Below, piece by piece: positions 8,357 to 16,404 of a stretch of DNA of 21,444 nt (position 1 is the stretch's first letter; each line of letters begins with the position of its first letter). Below the pieces are notes generated by a model. It had not been told where the DNA came from and did not search any database. It saw only the letters and a program-made list of their open reading frames with translations. A program made the position numbers and the translations under genes. Origin of the DNA: Strigomonas culicis (Eukaryota; Euglenozoa; Kinetoplastea; Trypanosomatida; Trypanosomatidae); contig AUXH01000324.1 in NCBI GenBank assembly GCA_000482145.1, positions 1-21,444 on the forward strand. Reading direction: 5' to 3'.

Positions 8357-8815
8357 ATGCCACGTGTTGTTGCCTTTTCCTGCGACCATGCCGCGTACCA
8401 CATCAAGGACACCATCGTTGACCTGATCAAAGGCGTGTCGGCCGACATCGAGGTGCTTTACCTGGGTCCGCAGAACGCCGGCTCCGTCGACTACCCGGAC
8501 TACGCCCAGGTGCTGTGCGAGGCCGTCACCAGCGGTCGCGCGGAGGTGGGCGTGCTGCTCTGCGGCACGGGCATCGGTATGAGCATCGCCGCGAACAAGG
8601 TGCCCGGCATCCGCGCGGCGCTCTGCCACGAGCGCCTCACCGCCCAGCTCGCGCGGCTGCACAACAACGCGAATGTTGTGTGCGCGGGCGAGCGGATCGT
8701 GGGGCTGGAGGTGATCCGTGACATCATCACGACGTTTCTCACAACGGAGTTCACGAACGAGGCGCGCCACGAGAAGCGCATCGCGAAGATCCATCAGCTG
8801 GAGCCGCACGCGTGA
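8357..8815 (+). CDS. RPIB: Ribose-5-phosphate isomerase B
   Basis: Predicted 152-residue enzyme that interconverts ribulose 5-phosphate and ribose 5-phosphate in the non-oxidative pentose phosphate pathway. It is a complete RpiB/LacAB-family protein. The N-terminal strand ends in the substrate-binding Asp10-His11 pair. The LLCGTGIGMS loop carries Cys69, which aligns with the catalytic Cys of Trypanosoma cruzi RpiB, and His102 lies in LARLHNNANV, matching the ring-opening His. Arg113 in the AGERIVG segment fits the phosphate-binding Arg. Type B enzymes are found in bacteria and some protists, while animals use the unrelated type A. The first ATG in frame at 8357 gives a protein of the usual length; upstream codons are repeat-derived. 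No clear glycosomal targeting tripeptide ends the protein (last residues Pro-His-Ala), so a cytosolic location is the simplest guess. Confidence 0.97.
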   Translation: MPRVVAFSCDHAAYHIKDTIVDLIKGVSADIEVLYLGPQNAGSVDYPDYAQVLCEAVTSGRAEVGVLLCGTGIGMSIAANKVPGIRAALCHERLTAQLARLHNNANVVCAGERIVGLEVIRDIITTFLTTEFTNEARHEKRIAKIHQLEPHA

Positions 8816-9383
8816 CCGGGAGGGTCCTGCGGCTCAGTGCTAAACATATAACTAAACTGGAAAAAGGAAGAAAAAAAAAGAACCCTTGATGGAACGAACG
8901 CACATCTATTCTTACTTATACGAAAAACAACATGGTGTTGTTATATTAATTACTGTTATTTTCGCTCTCCAGGAAAAAAAAAACAGAGCATAAAAACCAA
9001 CTTCCAGGAACAAAAAAAACAAAAATAGTAAAGTCGGACGTTTAAATTTAATATAGTTATTTTAGTTTCCACCTTACTTTTAACACGATCCTTGCCTGAA
9101 GCAATAAACGCTTTTTTATACCTTATTTAAATCGGAAACCGGACTAATGTATTACAGACTAAACATCATGGCATTTTTTTCCCTTTTCCTTTTCTTCCTA
9201 CCATGATCTTTTTTTTCTTTTCCTTTTCTATGAAAGAAAAAGAAAACAATTGTTCTCTTCTTCCTCATCACTCTGTTGTCTCCTTTCTTTCCGTCCCACC
9301 TCATCGGCGCAGTTTCCTACACACACCCCCACGTATATACATTTAGTTTTTCTAGCAGACCTTGCGTCGCCCCTCCCTAGTCC
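8816..9383. other. Spacer between RPIB and mitochondrial EF-G
   Basis: AT-rich. The first part has A runs near 8869 and 8976 (3' UTR-like), the later part T runs near 9174-9225, then a pyrimidine tract and an AG-containing 5' UTR. No RNA gene or coding sequence recognised. Confidence 0.7.
9250..9312 (+). promoter_or_regulatory. Predicted trans-splice acceptor for mitochondrial EF-G
   Basis: Pyrimidine-rich stretch 9250-9302 with the first AG at 9311-9312, giving a 71-base 5' UTR. Further AGs at 9354-9355 and 9357-9358 follow a second, weaker T-rich run and could serve as alternatives. Inferred. Confidence 0.5.
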
Positions 9384-11921
9384 ATGCTGCGGCTCACCGT
9401 GCGGTGGCGGCGCGCCCTGCCCGTCCCCCTCCTCCTCTGCCCCGGCTCCACTACTCCCCCGCTCACTAGCGCCACGCGCCGGCCGCCGCCTGCGTCTGCG
9501 GCGGCCACCCATCTCTGCGGCAGCCGCTGCGGTGGCGGCGCTCGTGCCGCCCTGCGCACGACGCGGCTGCTGCGCGCGCCGCAGTTCACCGGTCACGCGA
9601 CGACGCGGCGGCTGGAGGAGGCGGAGCGGCAGATCCCGCTGGTGCGCAACCTCGGCATCGTCGCGCACATCGACGCCGGCAAGACGACGACGACGGAGCG
9701 CATGCTGTACTACGCCGGCGTCGTGAAGCGCATCGGCGAGGTGGACAGCGGTACGACGACGACGGACTTCATGAAGGAAGAGATGGAGCGCGGCATCACG
9801 ATCCAGTCGGCGGCGGTGTCGCTCTCGTGGCGCGGCCACGCGCTGCACCTCATCGACACGCCCGGCCACGTCGACTTCACGGTCGAGGTGGAGCGCGCGA
9901 TGCGGGTCGTGGACGGCGTCGTCGCGCTCTTCGACGCGTCGGCCGGGGTGCAGGCGCAGAGCTACACCGTGCTACAGCAGAGCCGCAAGTTCGGCATCCC
10001 GGTGCTCGCCTTCCTGAACAAGATGGACAAGTACAACGCGGACTTTGACAAGTCCGTCGCGTCGATCCGGCACAAGCTGCAGGTGCAGCCCCTGCTGCTG
10101 CAGGTGCCACTGCGCGGCGAGGACGGCAGCTTCGAGGGTGTCATCGACGTCGTCGACCAGAAGTCGCTGCGCTTCTCCGGCGAGCGCGGCGCCGACATGG
10201 TGGTGCGCGACCTCGCGCGGCCGGGGCACGGCGAGCACGACTACGTGGTCGCGGCCGCGCGCCGCGGGCGCCACGACCTGCTGACGCACCTCACCGCCGC
10301 GGACGACGCCCTCTCGGAGGCGCTCATCGGCCTGCTCGACCAGACGGACGGCGACGAGCTCGCCGCGGAGGCGGCGCTGCCCACGGAGGCGATCCGGGCG
10401 GCGATCCGGCGGCTCGTGCTGCACCCGCGGCAGGGGCTGCCGGTGATGCCGGTGCTGTGCGGCGCCTCGCGCCGTGACCAGGGCGTTCAGCCGCTGCTGG
10501 ACGCCATCACACACTACCTGCCGGCGCCGACCGACCGCCACATGACGGGCCTGACGCGGCAGGGGCTGCCGGTGCCGCTGCCGCCGCCGTCGTGCCTGCC
10601 GACCGTGCCGACCGTCGCGCTCGCCTTTAAGGTGATGCACGCGGTGGGCCCCAAGGGCCACCGCCAGCCGCTCGTGTTCCTGCGCGTGTACAGCGGCTGT
10701 GTGGTGCCGCGGCAGGTGCTCGCGAACCACAGCCAGGGCCGCAGCCAGACGGTCGACAAGCTCTACGTGATGCACGCGAACGCGCCGGTGGAGGTGCCGC
10801 ACCTCGCGGCGGGCGACATCGGCGCGGCGTTCCTCAGTGAGACGTACACCGGCGATACGCTCTTCGCGGCGCCGGCGCGGCACCTCCTACAGGCGAAGCA
10901 GCACCTCAAGCCGTACGAGGTAAAGGAGGAGGTGTTCACGCTCGAGGGCATCGACGCGCCGCCGGCGGTGCTGGCCTTCTCCGTCGAGGCGGCGAGCCCA
11001 AAGCAGGTGGAGCGGCTCGAGGACGCCCTCGCGGAGCTCGCGCGCGAAGACCCGAGCCTGCGCGTGACGAAGAACGACTTTGGCAACGTGGTGCTGCGCG
11101 GCATGGGCGAGCTGCACCTCGACATCGTCCTCTCGCGCCTGCAGCACGAGCACGGGGTGCAGTGCCGCCTGCTGCGCGCCGTCGTGGAGTACCGCGAGAC
11201 GATCCGGGCCGCGCGGCAGCTCGACCTCGTGATGGGGCTGCACCACGAGGTGCCCTACCTGGAGTGCTCGCTGCGGCTCGTGCCGCTCGTCGCGGACGAC
11301 GGTACCTGCAGCGCGGCGGCCACCTGCGCCTTCCGCATCGACGAGGCCTTTGCGCAGGCGTACACGGCGGCGGCCGGCGGCGGCCGCGGCGCGCGCGGCG
11401 ACGCGGCGGCGGCCCGCGAGGAGCTCGCGCAGCTGGAGGCCGCCTTCGCGGCCGCGACGCGCGACTGCACCCAGCTGGGCCCGCTGGCGGGGCTGCCCCT
11501 CCACGGCCTGCAGGTGGTGCTCACGCACGCCCGCAAGACGGTGTCCAACGCCTTCCAGGACCGCGTGCTGCAGCAGGTCGCGCGGACGCTCGTCGGCGAC
11601 CTGATGAAGGAGTGCCGCCGCGCGGACCTGGCGCTGCTGGAGCCCATGATGCACGTCGAGGTGCACCTCTCGGACGCCACTTACATCGGCAACGTCGTCA
11701 GCTCACTCAACGAGAACCGCGCCGTGACGGTGGACGTCATGGAGGACGGGCGCAGCGTGTCGGCGACCGTGGCGATGCGTAACATTGTGCGCTACACGAT
11801 GGAGCTGCGCAAGGCGGTCAAGGGGCACGCGAACCTCTTCACGCGCCTCGAGGGCTACCGCGTCCTGGAGGACAAGGCGGTGCTGGCGCGGGTCTTGAAG
11901 AACCTGGGCATCACGGAGTGA
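9384..11921 (+). CDS. Mitochondrial elongation factor G, EF-G2/GFM2-like
   Basis: Predicted 845-residue translational GTPase. The first 80 or so residues are rich in Arg, Ala and Pro with almost no acidic residues, as in a mitochondrial targeting sequence. The G domain is complete: P-loop AHIDAGKT at 94-101, RGIT at 136-139, DTPGH at 158-162, NKMD at 212-215 and a GAS-type G5 near 360. Later domains follow, with REDPSLRV and GMGELHLDI in domain III. The stretch after NKMD (KPLLLQ-like QPLLLQVPL) and the PLVFLRVYSG segment of domain II are closer to human GFM2 than to GFM1, as I recall them. GFM2-type factors act with ribosome recycling factor to split mitochondrial ribosomes after termination, not in translocation. 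An Ala/Gly/Arg-rich insert sits at about 653-690. The call as a mitochondrial EF-G is firm; the EF-G2 subtype is probable and needs a tree. Confidence 0.9.
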   Translation: MLRLTVRWRRALPVPLLLCPGSTTPPLTSATRRPPPASAAATHLCGSRCGGGARAALRTTRLLRAPQFTGHATTRRLEEAERQIPLVRNLGIVAHIDAGKTTTTERMLYYAGVVKRIGEVDSGTTTTDFMKEEMERGITIQSAAVSLSWRGHALHLIDTPGHVDFTVEVERAMRVVDGVVALFDASAGVQAQSYTVLQQSRKFGIPVLAFLNKMDKYNADFDKSVASIRHKLQVQPLLLQVPLRGEDGSFEGVIDVVDQKSLRFSGERGADMVVRDLARPGHGEHDYVVAAARRGRHDLLTHLTAADDALSEALIGLLDQTDGDELAAEAALPTEAIRAAIRRLVLHPRQGLPVMPVLCGASRRDQGVQPLLDAITHYLPAPTDRHMTGLTRQGLPVPLPPPSCLPTVPTVALAFKVMHAVGPKGHRQPLVFLRVYSGCVVPRQVLANHSQGRSQTVDKLYVMHANAPVEVPHLAAGDIGAAFLSETYTGDTLFAAPARHLLQAKQHLKPYEVKEEVFTLEGIDAPPAVLAFSVEAASPKQVERLEDALAELAREDPSLRVTKNDFGNVVLRGMGELHLDIVLSRLQHEHGVQCRLLRAVVEYRETIRAARQLDLVMGLHHEVPYLECSLRLVPLVADDGTCSAAATCAFRIDEAFAQAYTAAAGGGRGARGDAAAAREELAQLEAAFAAATRDCTQLGPLAGLPLHGLQVVLTHARKTVSNAFQDRVLQQVARTLVGDLMKECRRADLALLEPMMHVEVHLSDATYIGNVVSSLNENRAVTVDVMEDGRSVSATVAMRNIVRYTMELRKAVKGHANLFTRLEGYRVLEDKAVLARVLKNLGITE

Positions 11922-11923
11922 GT

Positions 11924-11947
11924 GAGAGGCCCGCGGCGGGGCCTCTC
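11924..11947 (+). other. GC-rich hairpin directly after the EF-G stop codon
   Basis: Nine-base perfect inverted repeat (GAGAGGCCC and GGGCCTCTC) with a six-base loop, starting two bases after the TGA. It would form a stable RNA stem at the start of the 3' UTR. Bacterial-type termination is not expected here, so any role would be in RNA stability or translation termination. Confidence 0.6.
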
Positions 11948-12218
11948 CTCCTCACTTTTTTCCTTTTCTACTTTACTTTATGGAATGCGTTTTGGGTCCG
12001 CGAGAGACAGTGGGTGGGTGTGTGCGCGCTGGGGCACACAGAGGAGGTGATGCAGTGCTCTTACAATTAGTGTTAGGAAGGAGGCCAAGGACGAAGGGGG
12101 TCGTCATCACAGCGATATTCGACGTACAACGGAGTACTGAATGCAGATGCACCACTACTACCACCAGCACCACAACAGCAAAACACTATAAAACGTGTTT
12201 TCCCATTTCGGAAACCCC

Positions 12219-12283
12219 TCTGTTCCATTCTTTTTTTCTTTTCTCTCCTTCTCTCTCTTATTACATCTACCTATCTATATAAG
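12219..12283 (+). promoter_or_regulatory. Predicted trans-splice acceptor for PBZ-HPF1
   Basis: Strong pyrimidine tract 12219-12260 followed by the first AG at 12282-12283, leaving a 48-base 5' UTR. A second AG at 12318-12319 follows a TTG/TTA repeat and would leave only 12 bases. Inferred. Confidence 0.5.
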
Positions 12284-12331
12284 AGAACTACTGCCTTGTT
12301 GTTATTGTTGTTGTTATAGATATCGGCAATC

Positions 12332-13873
12332 ATGTCGCTGCCCGTGTGCCCCTACGACGGGCGCTGCTACCGTAAGAACCCAACGCACTTCAAGGAATAC
12401 GCACACCCCAAACAGTCCTTCTTCGCTCCACCGCCGCGGGACGCAGACCCGCCGGCGCCCAAGACGGCAGCACAGGCGCAGGCCCAGACGGCGGGAGTGC
12501 CGGCAGCCACCCAAGACGCACCGCCGCAGGAACGGCGGCGGAGCCGGTCGCAAGAGACAGACCCAGAGCGCACCGCACCACCGGCACCCGCACCGCACGA
12601 CCGGAGCGATACGGCGCGCAGCAGCCCTCCGGTGGCGGCTGCGATTGAGACCGCGCCGCCGTCGCCCGAGCAGCTCTTGTACTACGTCCGCCACGCGCCG
12701 CGGCCGGACCTCTTCTCGACCCCGCCGCCGCCCACCGCCGCCGTCCCGCTCTTCTCACCCACCTCCATGGCGGGCGTGGCCCGCTACCTCGCCGCGTGCT
12801 ACGGCCACGGCATGGCCTTCCCCGAGGCGGATCTGCGCGCGGTGCTGCTGGCGGCGGTGCGCTGCCGGCCGGCCGACCCCGCGCGCGCCTTCCCCGGCTG
12901 CCAGCTGGTGGGACCGCTCGCGCTCGCCCTGCGGCAGTGGCGTCACCTCGCCGCGGGGGGCAGCGCCGCCGCCGCCGTGCCGCTCGTGCGCTTCCGCGAC
13001 GAGGCCGCCAAGTGGCGCGGCTGGCGCTTCCGGCACGACCCGGTGGAGTGCCAGACCGTGCTGCTGCTGGAGGGCGGCCCGGCCACCCACGTCGCCTACC
13101 ACCGCGACGAGCCGACCGCGCCGCCGGCCATGGTCGTGAGCGGCGCGGAGGGGTCGTACCGCGTGGAGGCCGGACAGCTCGCACCGTACCTGCACGCGCG
13201 GCTGGCGGAGCTCGGCACCGCGCCGGCGGCCGCGGCCGCGCTGCAGTCCGCGCTACAGGAGGTGGGGCTGCCCGGCGGCGCGCGGCGCCCGGCCGACCTC
13301 GCCCGCGAGGCGTACAAGGAGCGCCAGCGCGTCACCGTGGCACCGACCATCCACGGGCTCGGCATCGTCGTGCCGTACGACCGGCGCACGGAGCTGGGGT
13401 ACCGCCCGCTGACGGTGAGTGAGGCGCGGCTGAAGAAGATCCTGCCTGCCTGGGACACGGACCACGCACTGGCGCAGCAGGCGGCGCACAAGCGGCGGCG
13501 CACGGAGAGGGGCGAGGAGGAGCCGGCCCCGTCGCCCTTCACCGACACGCACCGCCGCGCGATGGAGGAGCAACTGTGCTACCTGGACATGGCGAACGAC
13601 GAGGGCGACTACGGGCTGGGCCTGCAGCTGGGGCAGGACATGCTGGGCTATGTCGCGGCGCCGACCGCCCCCGCCGCGGGCGACGCGCACGACGCGGCCT
13701 ACAACCCGCTTCTGTGGAACGCCTACCGTCTGCTGGACACGGCGTATCTGTGCCTCGACCGCGGCCTCTACCGCACCATTCTGCGCGCGCACGTGCCGGT
13801 GCTCGCCGGGCAGGCGCCGGTGCTGCTCGACGAGGACGCCATCTTCGAGGTGGTGCATCCCCACCAAACATAG
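12332..13873 (+). CDS. HPF1: HPF1-family serine-ADP-ribosylation cofactor with N-terminal PBZ zinc finger
   Basis: Predicted 513-residue protein. Residues 6-25 are a PBZ finger with the exact C-x5-C-x6-H-x5-H spacing (C6, C12, H19, H25) and the family core CYRKNP; PBZ fingers bind poly(ADP-ribose). Residues about 30-110 are a Pro/Ala/Gln-rich linker with a basic patch (ERRRSRS). Residues about 110-490 match HPF1 (formerly C4orf27, DUF2228): QLVGP at 191-195, the WRFRHDPVECQT segment at 231-242, HGLGIVVPYD at 341-350, GYR at 356-358 and ANDEGDYGLGLQLG at 421-434. In humans HPF1 completes the active site of PARP1/2 and directs ADP-ribose onto serine. Its catalytic Glu and the preceding Asp correspond to E424 and D423 here, and its PARP-contacting Tyr-Arg pair to Y357-R358. 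Human HPF1 lacks the finger; some invertebrate homologues have one, as I recall. Probably nuclear. A basic, disordered-looking insert lies at about 385-400 (HKRRRTERGEEE). It needs a PARP elsewhere in the genome to act. Confidence 0.92.
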   Translation: MSLPVCPYDGRCYRKNPTHFKEYAHPKQSFFAPPPRDADPPAPKTAAQAQAQTAGVPAATQDAPPQERRRSRSQETDPERTAPPAPAPHDRSDTARSSPPVAAAIETAPPSPEQLLYYVRHAPRPDLFSTPPPPTAAVPLFSPTSMAGVARYLAACYGHGMAFPEADLRAVLLAAVRCRPADPARAFPGCQLVGPLALALRQWRHLAAGGSAAAAVPLVRFRDEAAKWRGWRFRHDPVECQTVLLLEGGPATHVAYHRDEPTAPPAMVVSGAEGSYRVEAGQLAPYLHARLAELGTAPAAAAALQSALQEVGLPGGARRPADLAREAYKERQRVTVAPTIHGLGIVVPYDRRTELGYRPLTVSEARLKKILPAWDTDHALAQQAAHKRRRTERGEEEPAPSPFTDTHRRAMEEQLCYLDMANDEGDYGLGLQLGQDMLGYVAAPTAPAAGDAHDAAYNPLLWNAYRLLDTAYLCLDRGLYRTILRAHVPVLAGQAPVLLDEDAIFEVVHPHQT

Positions 13874-14460
13874 AACACATATAAATACCCTAAAACAGAA
13901 GGAAGGCGATCCGCCGAACACGCCATAGATGTTTACAAGATTGTGTAAAAGTTGCCATTTTATTGTTCTTATTCTTGTTTTCATCTTTTTTTTTCTTTTG
14001 CTTCCGTGTGACCTGCCTAGCGGTGTTCATTCCTTTTAGTTCATGCTGCAGCATCTCATCTTCGTTTCTCCCCTTCTCTTTCTCTCCATTTTTGTTTTGT
14101 TCTTCTTTTTTTTTTGTGACAAAGAAAAAAAGTATTTATAGTGATATAAGCAACAGCTCGATTCATTCCTCTTTTCTGTTTTGTTTTTGTTTTCATTGTT
14201 GCTCCGGCCTTTTTTTAATTTATTTGAAAGCTATCTTTTTTCACTTTTTTTTTTCGCTTTTCGATGGGACACTCTTTAATCCATAAGTGAGTGAAAATAC
14301 AAAAAGAATAAAGAAAAAAGATTACACAAATAAGAAATACGAGAAAAAAAAGAAGAACCGTGTATTTGTTTCTCCCCCCTTTCCAATTACTTACTTGCTT
14401 TCGTATCCCAACGGCCAGCTTCCACCCCGTTGATACGTATCTACCGCATCCCGCAATACC
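13874..14460. other. Spacer between PBZ-HPF1 and the CorA-like gene
   Basis: AT-rich. It is T-rich at about 13960-14260, then A-rich on the + strand at about 14290-14355, then pyrimidine-rich up to the next acceptor. The early T-rich block is longer than needed for one splice signal, but no open frame of quality follows it. No RNA gene recognised. Confidence 0.65.
14365..14418 (+). promoter_or_regulatory. Predicted trans-splice acceptor for the CorA-like gene
   Basis: Pyrimidine tract 14365-14409 with the first AG at 14417-14418 (CGGCCAG), leaving a 42-base 5' UTR. No other AG intervenes, so this is one of the clearer sites in the window. Inferred. Confidence 0.55.
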
Positions 14461-15765
14461 ATGTCCTCCGAAGATCATGTGATTGAGGCCTCCGAGCGCG
14501 TCGACTCGACGCGGCCGCGCATCCAGCTCTTCGTCTCGCAGAGCCTACACACGACGCTGCGCCACCCCTCCTGCCCCGACACGCTGGACGAGCTGGAGGC
14601 AGAGCTGCGCAGCATCCCCTACTTCCCGCGGCCGGACGGCGAGCAGCCGGTGTCGCCGCTCTCGCCGCGCGAGGTCGGCGTGGCCGGGCAGCGCGTTGGC
14701 GCGCACCTGCACACCATCGCGCGCCACCTCGCGGCGGAGGACGACCAGCACCACTTCGCGTGGGTCCACCTTGTGCGGCCGGCCGCCGCGGAGCTGGAGC
14801 GCGTGCTCGCGTGGCTGCCGCTGCACCCCCTCACCCTGAACGCGCTGCTGCCGCCGCAGGGGGAGGCGCCGGCGCCGCGGCGCGCGGAGGACCAGCTGCG
14901 CTACTTCCCCGCGCACGGCTACGCCCACGTGACGCTGACGGCGCTGCCGCTGCGGCCGACGGAGGGCCCGCCGCAGACAGTCGTGCTGCAGCTGCTGCTG
15001 TTCCACCACCTCATCCTGTGCTTCGCGGAGGACAACTTCGCAGGGGAGGAGGAGGTCGCGATGGGCGCGACGGAGCTAAGCGCGGCGGACAAGACGGACG
15101 GCGGCTACGCGGCGCCGCTGACGGTGAGCACCATCATGGCTTCCTATCTCACGTCGCTGCTCGGCAGCCTGCAGTCGCGCGTGCGCGTCGCGCTCATCGA
15201 CGGCGACAGCCTCGACGAGCTCGTGCTGCAGGTCGTGCCGTCGAACGTGGACTTCAGCGACCTCCAGCAGCGCACCGCGCAGGTGCGGCACAAGGCCGCG
15301 CACCTCCACCTGGAGCTGCTGCGCAAGGAGCGGCTGCTGCAGCAGCTGCTGCTGCCGGTGCTGCGGCAGACCTGTCTCTGCCCGGGCGACGGCGCCGCGC
15401 ACTACCAGCGCGCGCTCGCGACCGCGCGGCGCGCGATTGAGCGGGTGCGCCGCGGCCGCGACGCCGTGCAGCGCACGAGTATGTCGCTCATCAGCGGCGT
15501 CTGTGCGCGGCTCATCTGGCACTGCCACTGGATGGACTACCTCAACCACGTGCAGTCCCACATCTCACTCGTCGTCATGCCGATCAACGTCTTGCCGGGA
15601 CTCTTCGCCATGAACGTCACCGTGCCCTTCATGGAGGCGGAGAGCACCGTGCCCTTCTGGTGCATCACCGCCGTCACCATGGGGCTGTTGCTCGCGGGGC
15701 TCATCTATCCCTTCATCAAGTATAACCGGTACCACACGCCGGGCGCCCTCGCCCCGCTGGAGTGA
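14461..15765 (+). CDS. CorA-like divalent-cation (Mg2+) transporter, AMN variant
   Basis: Predicted 434-residue membrane protein of the CorA/MRS2/ALR1 metal-ion transporter superfamily. A large soluble N-terminal domain ends in a long helical region (about 260-365) rich in Leu, Gln, Arg and His, equivalent to the CorA stalk. Two membrane segments follow near the C-terminus: about 367-386 (SLVVMPINVLPGLFAMNV) and about 398-419 (FWCITAVTMGLLLAGLIYPF). The first ends with AMN at 383-385 where family members carry GMN, the selectivity-filter signature, and is followed by the short acidic loop typical of the family (PFMEAES). CorA proteins form pentameric channels for Mg2+ and sometimes Co2+, Ni2+ or Zn2+. 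There is no strong mitochondrial targeting sequence, so the membrane is undetermined. A helical insert lies around residues 305-340. The Gly-to-Ala change may alter ion selectivity, and some bacterial and fungal relatives (ZntB-like) also vary here. Confidence 0.85.
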   Translation: MSSEDHVIEASERVDSTRPRIQLFVSQSLHTTLRHPSCPDTLDELEAELRSIPYFPRPDGEQPVSPLSPREVGVAGQRVGAHLHTIARHLAAEDDQHHFAWVHLVRPAAAELERVLAWLPLHPLTLNALLPPQGEAPAPRRAEDQLRYFPAHGYAHVTLTALPLRPTEGPPQTVVLQLLLFHHLILCFAEDNFAGEEEVAMGATELSAADKTDGGYAAPLTVSTIMASYLTSLLGSLQSRVRVALIDGDSLDELVLQVVPSNVDFSDLQQRTAQVRHKAAHLHLELLRKERLLQQLLLPVLRQTCLCPGDGAAHYQRALATARRAIERVRRGRDAVQRTSMSLISGVCARLIWHCHWMDYLNHVQSHISLVVMPINVLPGLFAMNVTVPFMEAESTVPFWCITAVTMGLLLAGLIYPFIKYNRYHTPGALAPLE

Positions 15766-16074
15766 CGCGTGGCACGCCTCGCACCCACTCGCCTCCTCTC
15801 CTTTTCTTACCTTTACTTTTGGTCAAAAATACAAATAATAACAGAAACAGAATATAATCAAGAAAAAAAATATATATAATAAGAGTCTGGGATACTTTTA
15901 ATTTTGTTTTGTCATCTGACGATCGTATAATACAGTTTTAAATAAAAAAGTTCTTTTTTTTTGTTGTTGTACCTTTTCCCCTCTTTATTTTTAATGAACG
16001 CGCTTACACTAATAAGAAAGGAGGTCCAGCTGGCTGCTCTTGTGGGTAAGCGCTCCTTACATCCACATAGACAT

Positions 16075-16075
<1 letters not shown>

Positions 16076-16109
<34 letters not shown>
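16076..16109. repeat. (CA)n microsatellite
   Basis: Seventeen uninterrupted CA units just upstream of a T/TTC pyrimidine tract in the TPMT-like gene's upstream region. Confidence 0.95.
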
Positions 16110-16110
<1 letters not shown>

Positions 16111-16112
16111 CA

Positions 16113-16293
16113 ATTTTTTTTCTTCTTCTTCTTCCCATCTCTTTTTTTCTCAATAGCTATCCTACCTTTATATATATATCGAATACGCGCGTTCACTAAT
16201 TACATTACTTTCGTCACCTCTTTTTTTTTGTTTCAAAGTTGTGTACCGTTTTCTTCTCATTTTTCTTATTCACTCTCCCTGTTGCCCTTCAAG
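16113..16293 (+). promoter_or_regulatory. Predicted trans-splice acceptor region for the TPMT-like gene
   Basis: Three tract-plus-AG combinations occur: 16113-16152 with AG at 16155-16156, 16217-16233 with AG at 16237-16238, and 16248-16290 with AG at 16292-16293. They would leave 5' UTRs of about 248, 166 and 111 bases. The presence of three suggests alternative splicing of the leader. Inferred. Confidence 0.45.
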
Positions 16294-16404
16294 TGCCTCA
16301 CCATTTCGGCGCTTCCCCGTTCTGCTCTCCCGCGCCACCTTCGCCGACTAACCGACCGCCTCTGGCCCTCCGCCACACGCACCCCCTGCCCACCAGCCCC
16401 CAAC

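Larger units (their letters stand above)
11922..12331. other. Spacer between mitochondrial EF-G and PBZ-HPF1
   Basis: It starts with a GC-rich hairpin, continues with moderately GC-balanced sequence containing CAC/CCA-rich repeats near 12147-12182, and ends in a pyrimidine tract and TTG repeats before the next ATG. It is less AT-rich than other spacers here. No coding sequence or RNA gene recognised. Confidence 0.65.
15766..16404. other. Spacer between the CorA-like and TPMT-like genes
   Basis: 3' UTR-like part with A runs near 15862-15882, then T-rich sequence near 15950-15990, a CA microsatellite, two pyrimidine tracts and a more C-rich leader from about 16290. The frame of the downstream gene stays open upstream, but the peptide is repeat- and pyrimidine-derived (His-Thr runs), so I treat it as 5' UTR. 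Confidence 0.7.

Noticed and set aside
12195..13139. 314-codon + strand frame overlapping PBZ-HPF1
   Set aside because: Arg/Pro/Ser-rich, out of frame with the PBZ-HPF1 gene, and starts inside the pyrimidine tract.
15961..16404. N-terminal extension of the TPMT-like protein
   Set aside because: The frame is open, but it encodes a CA-repeat His-Thr run and pyrimidine-tract residues, and contains three likely splice acceptors.
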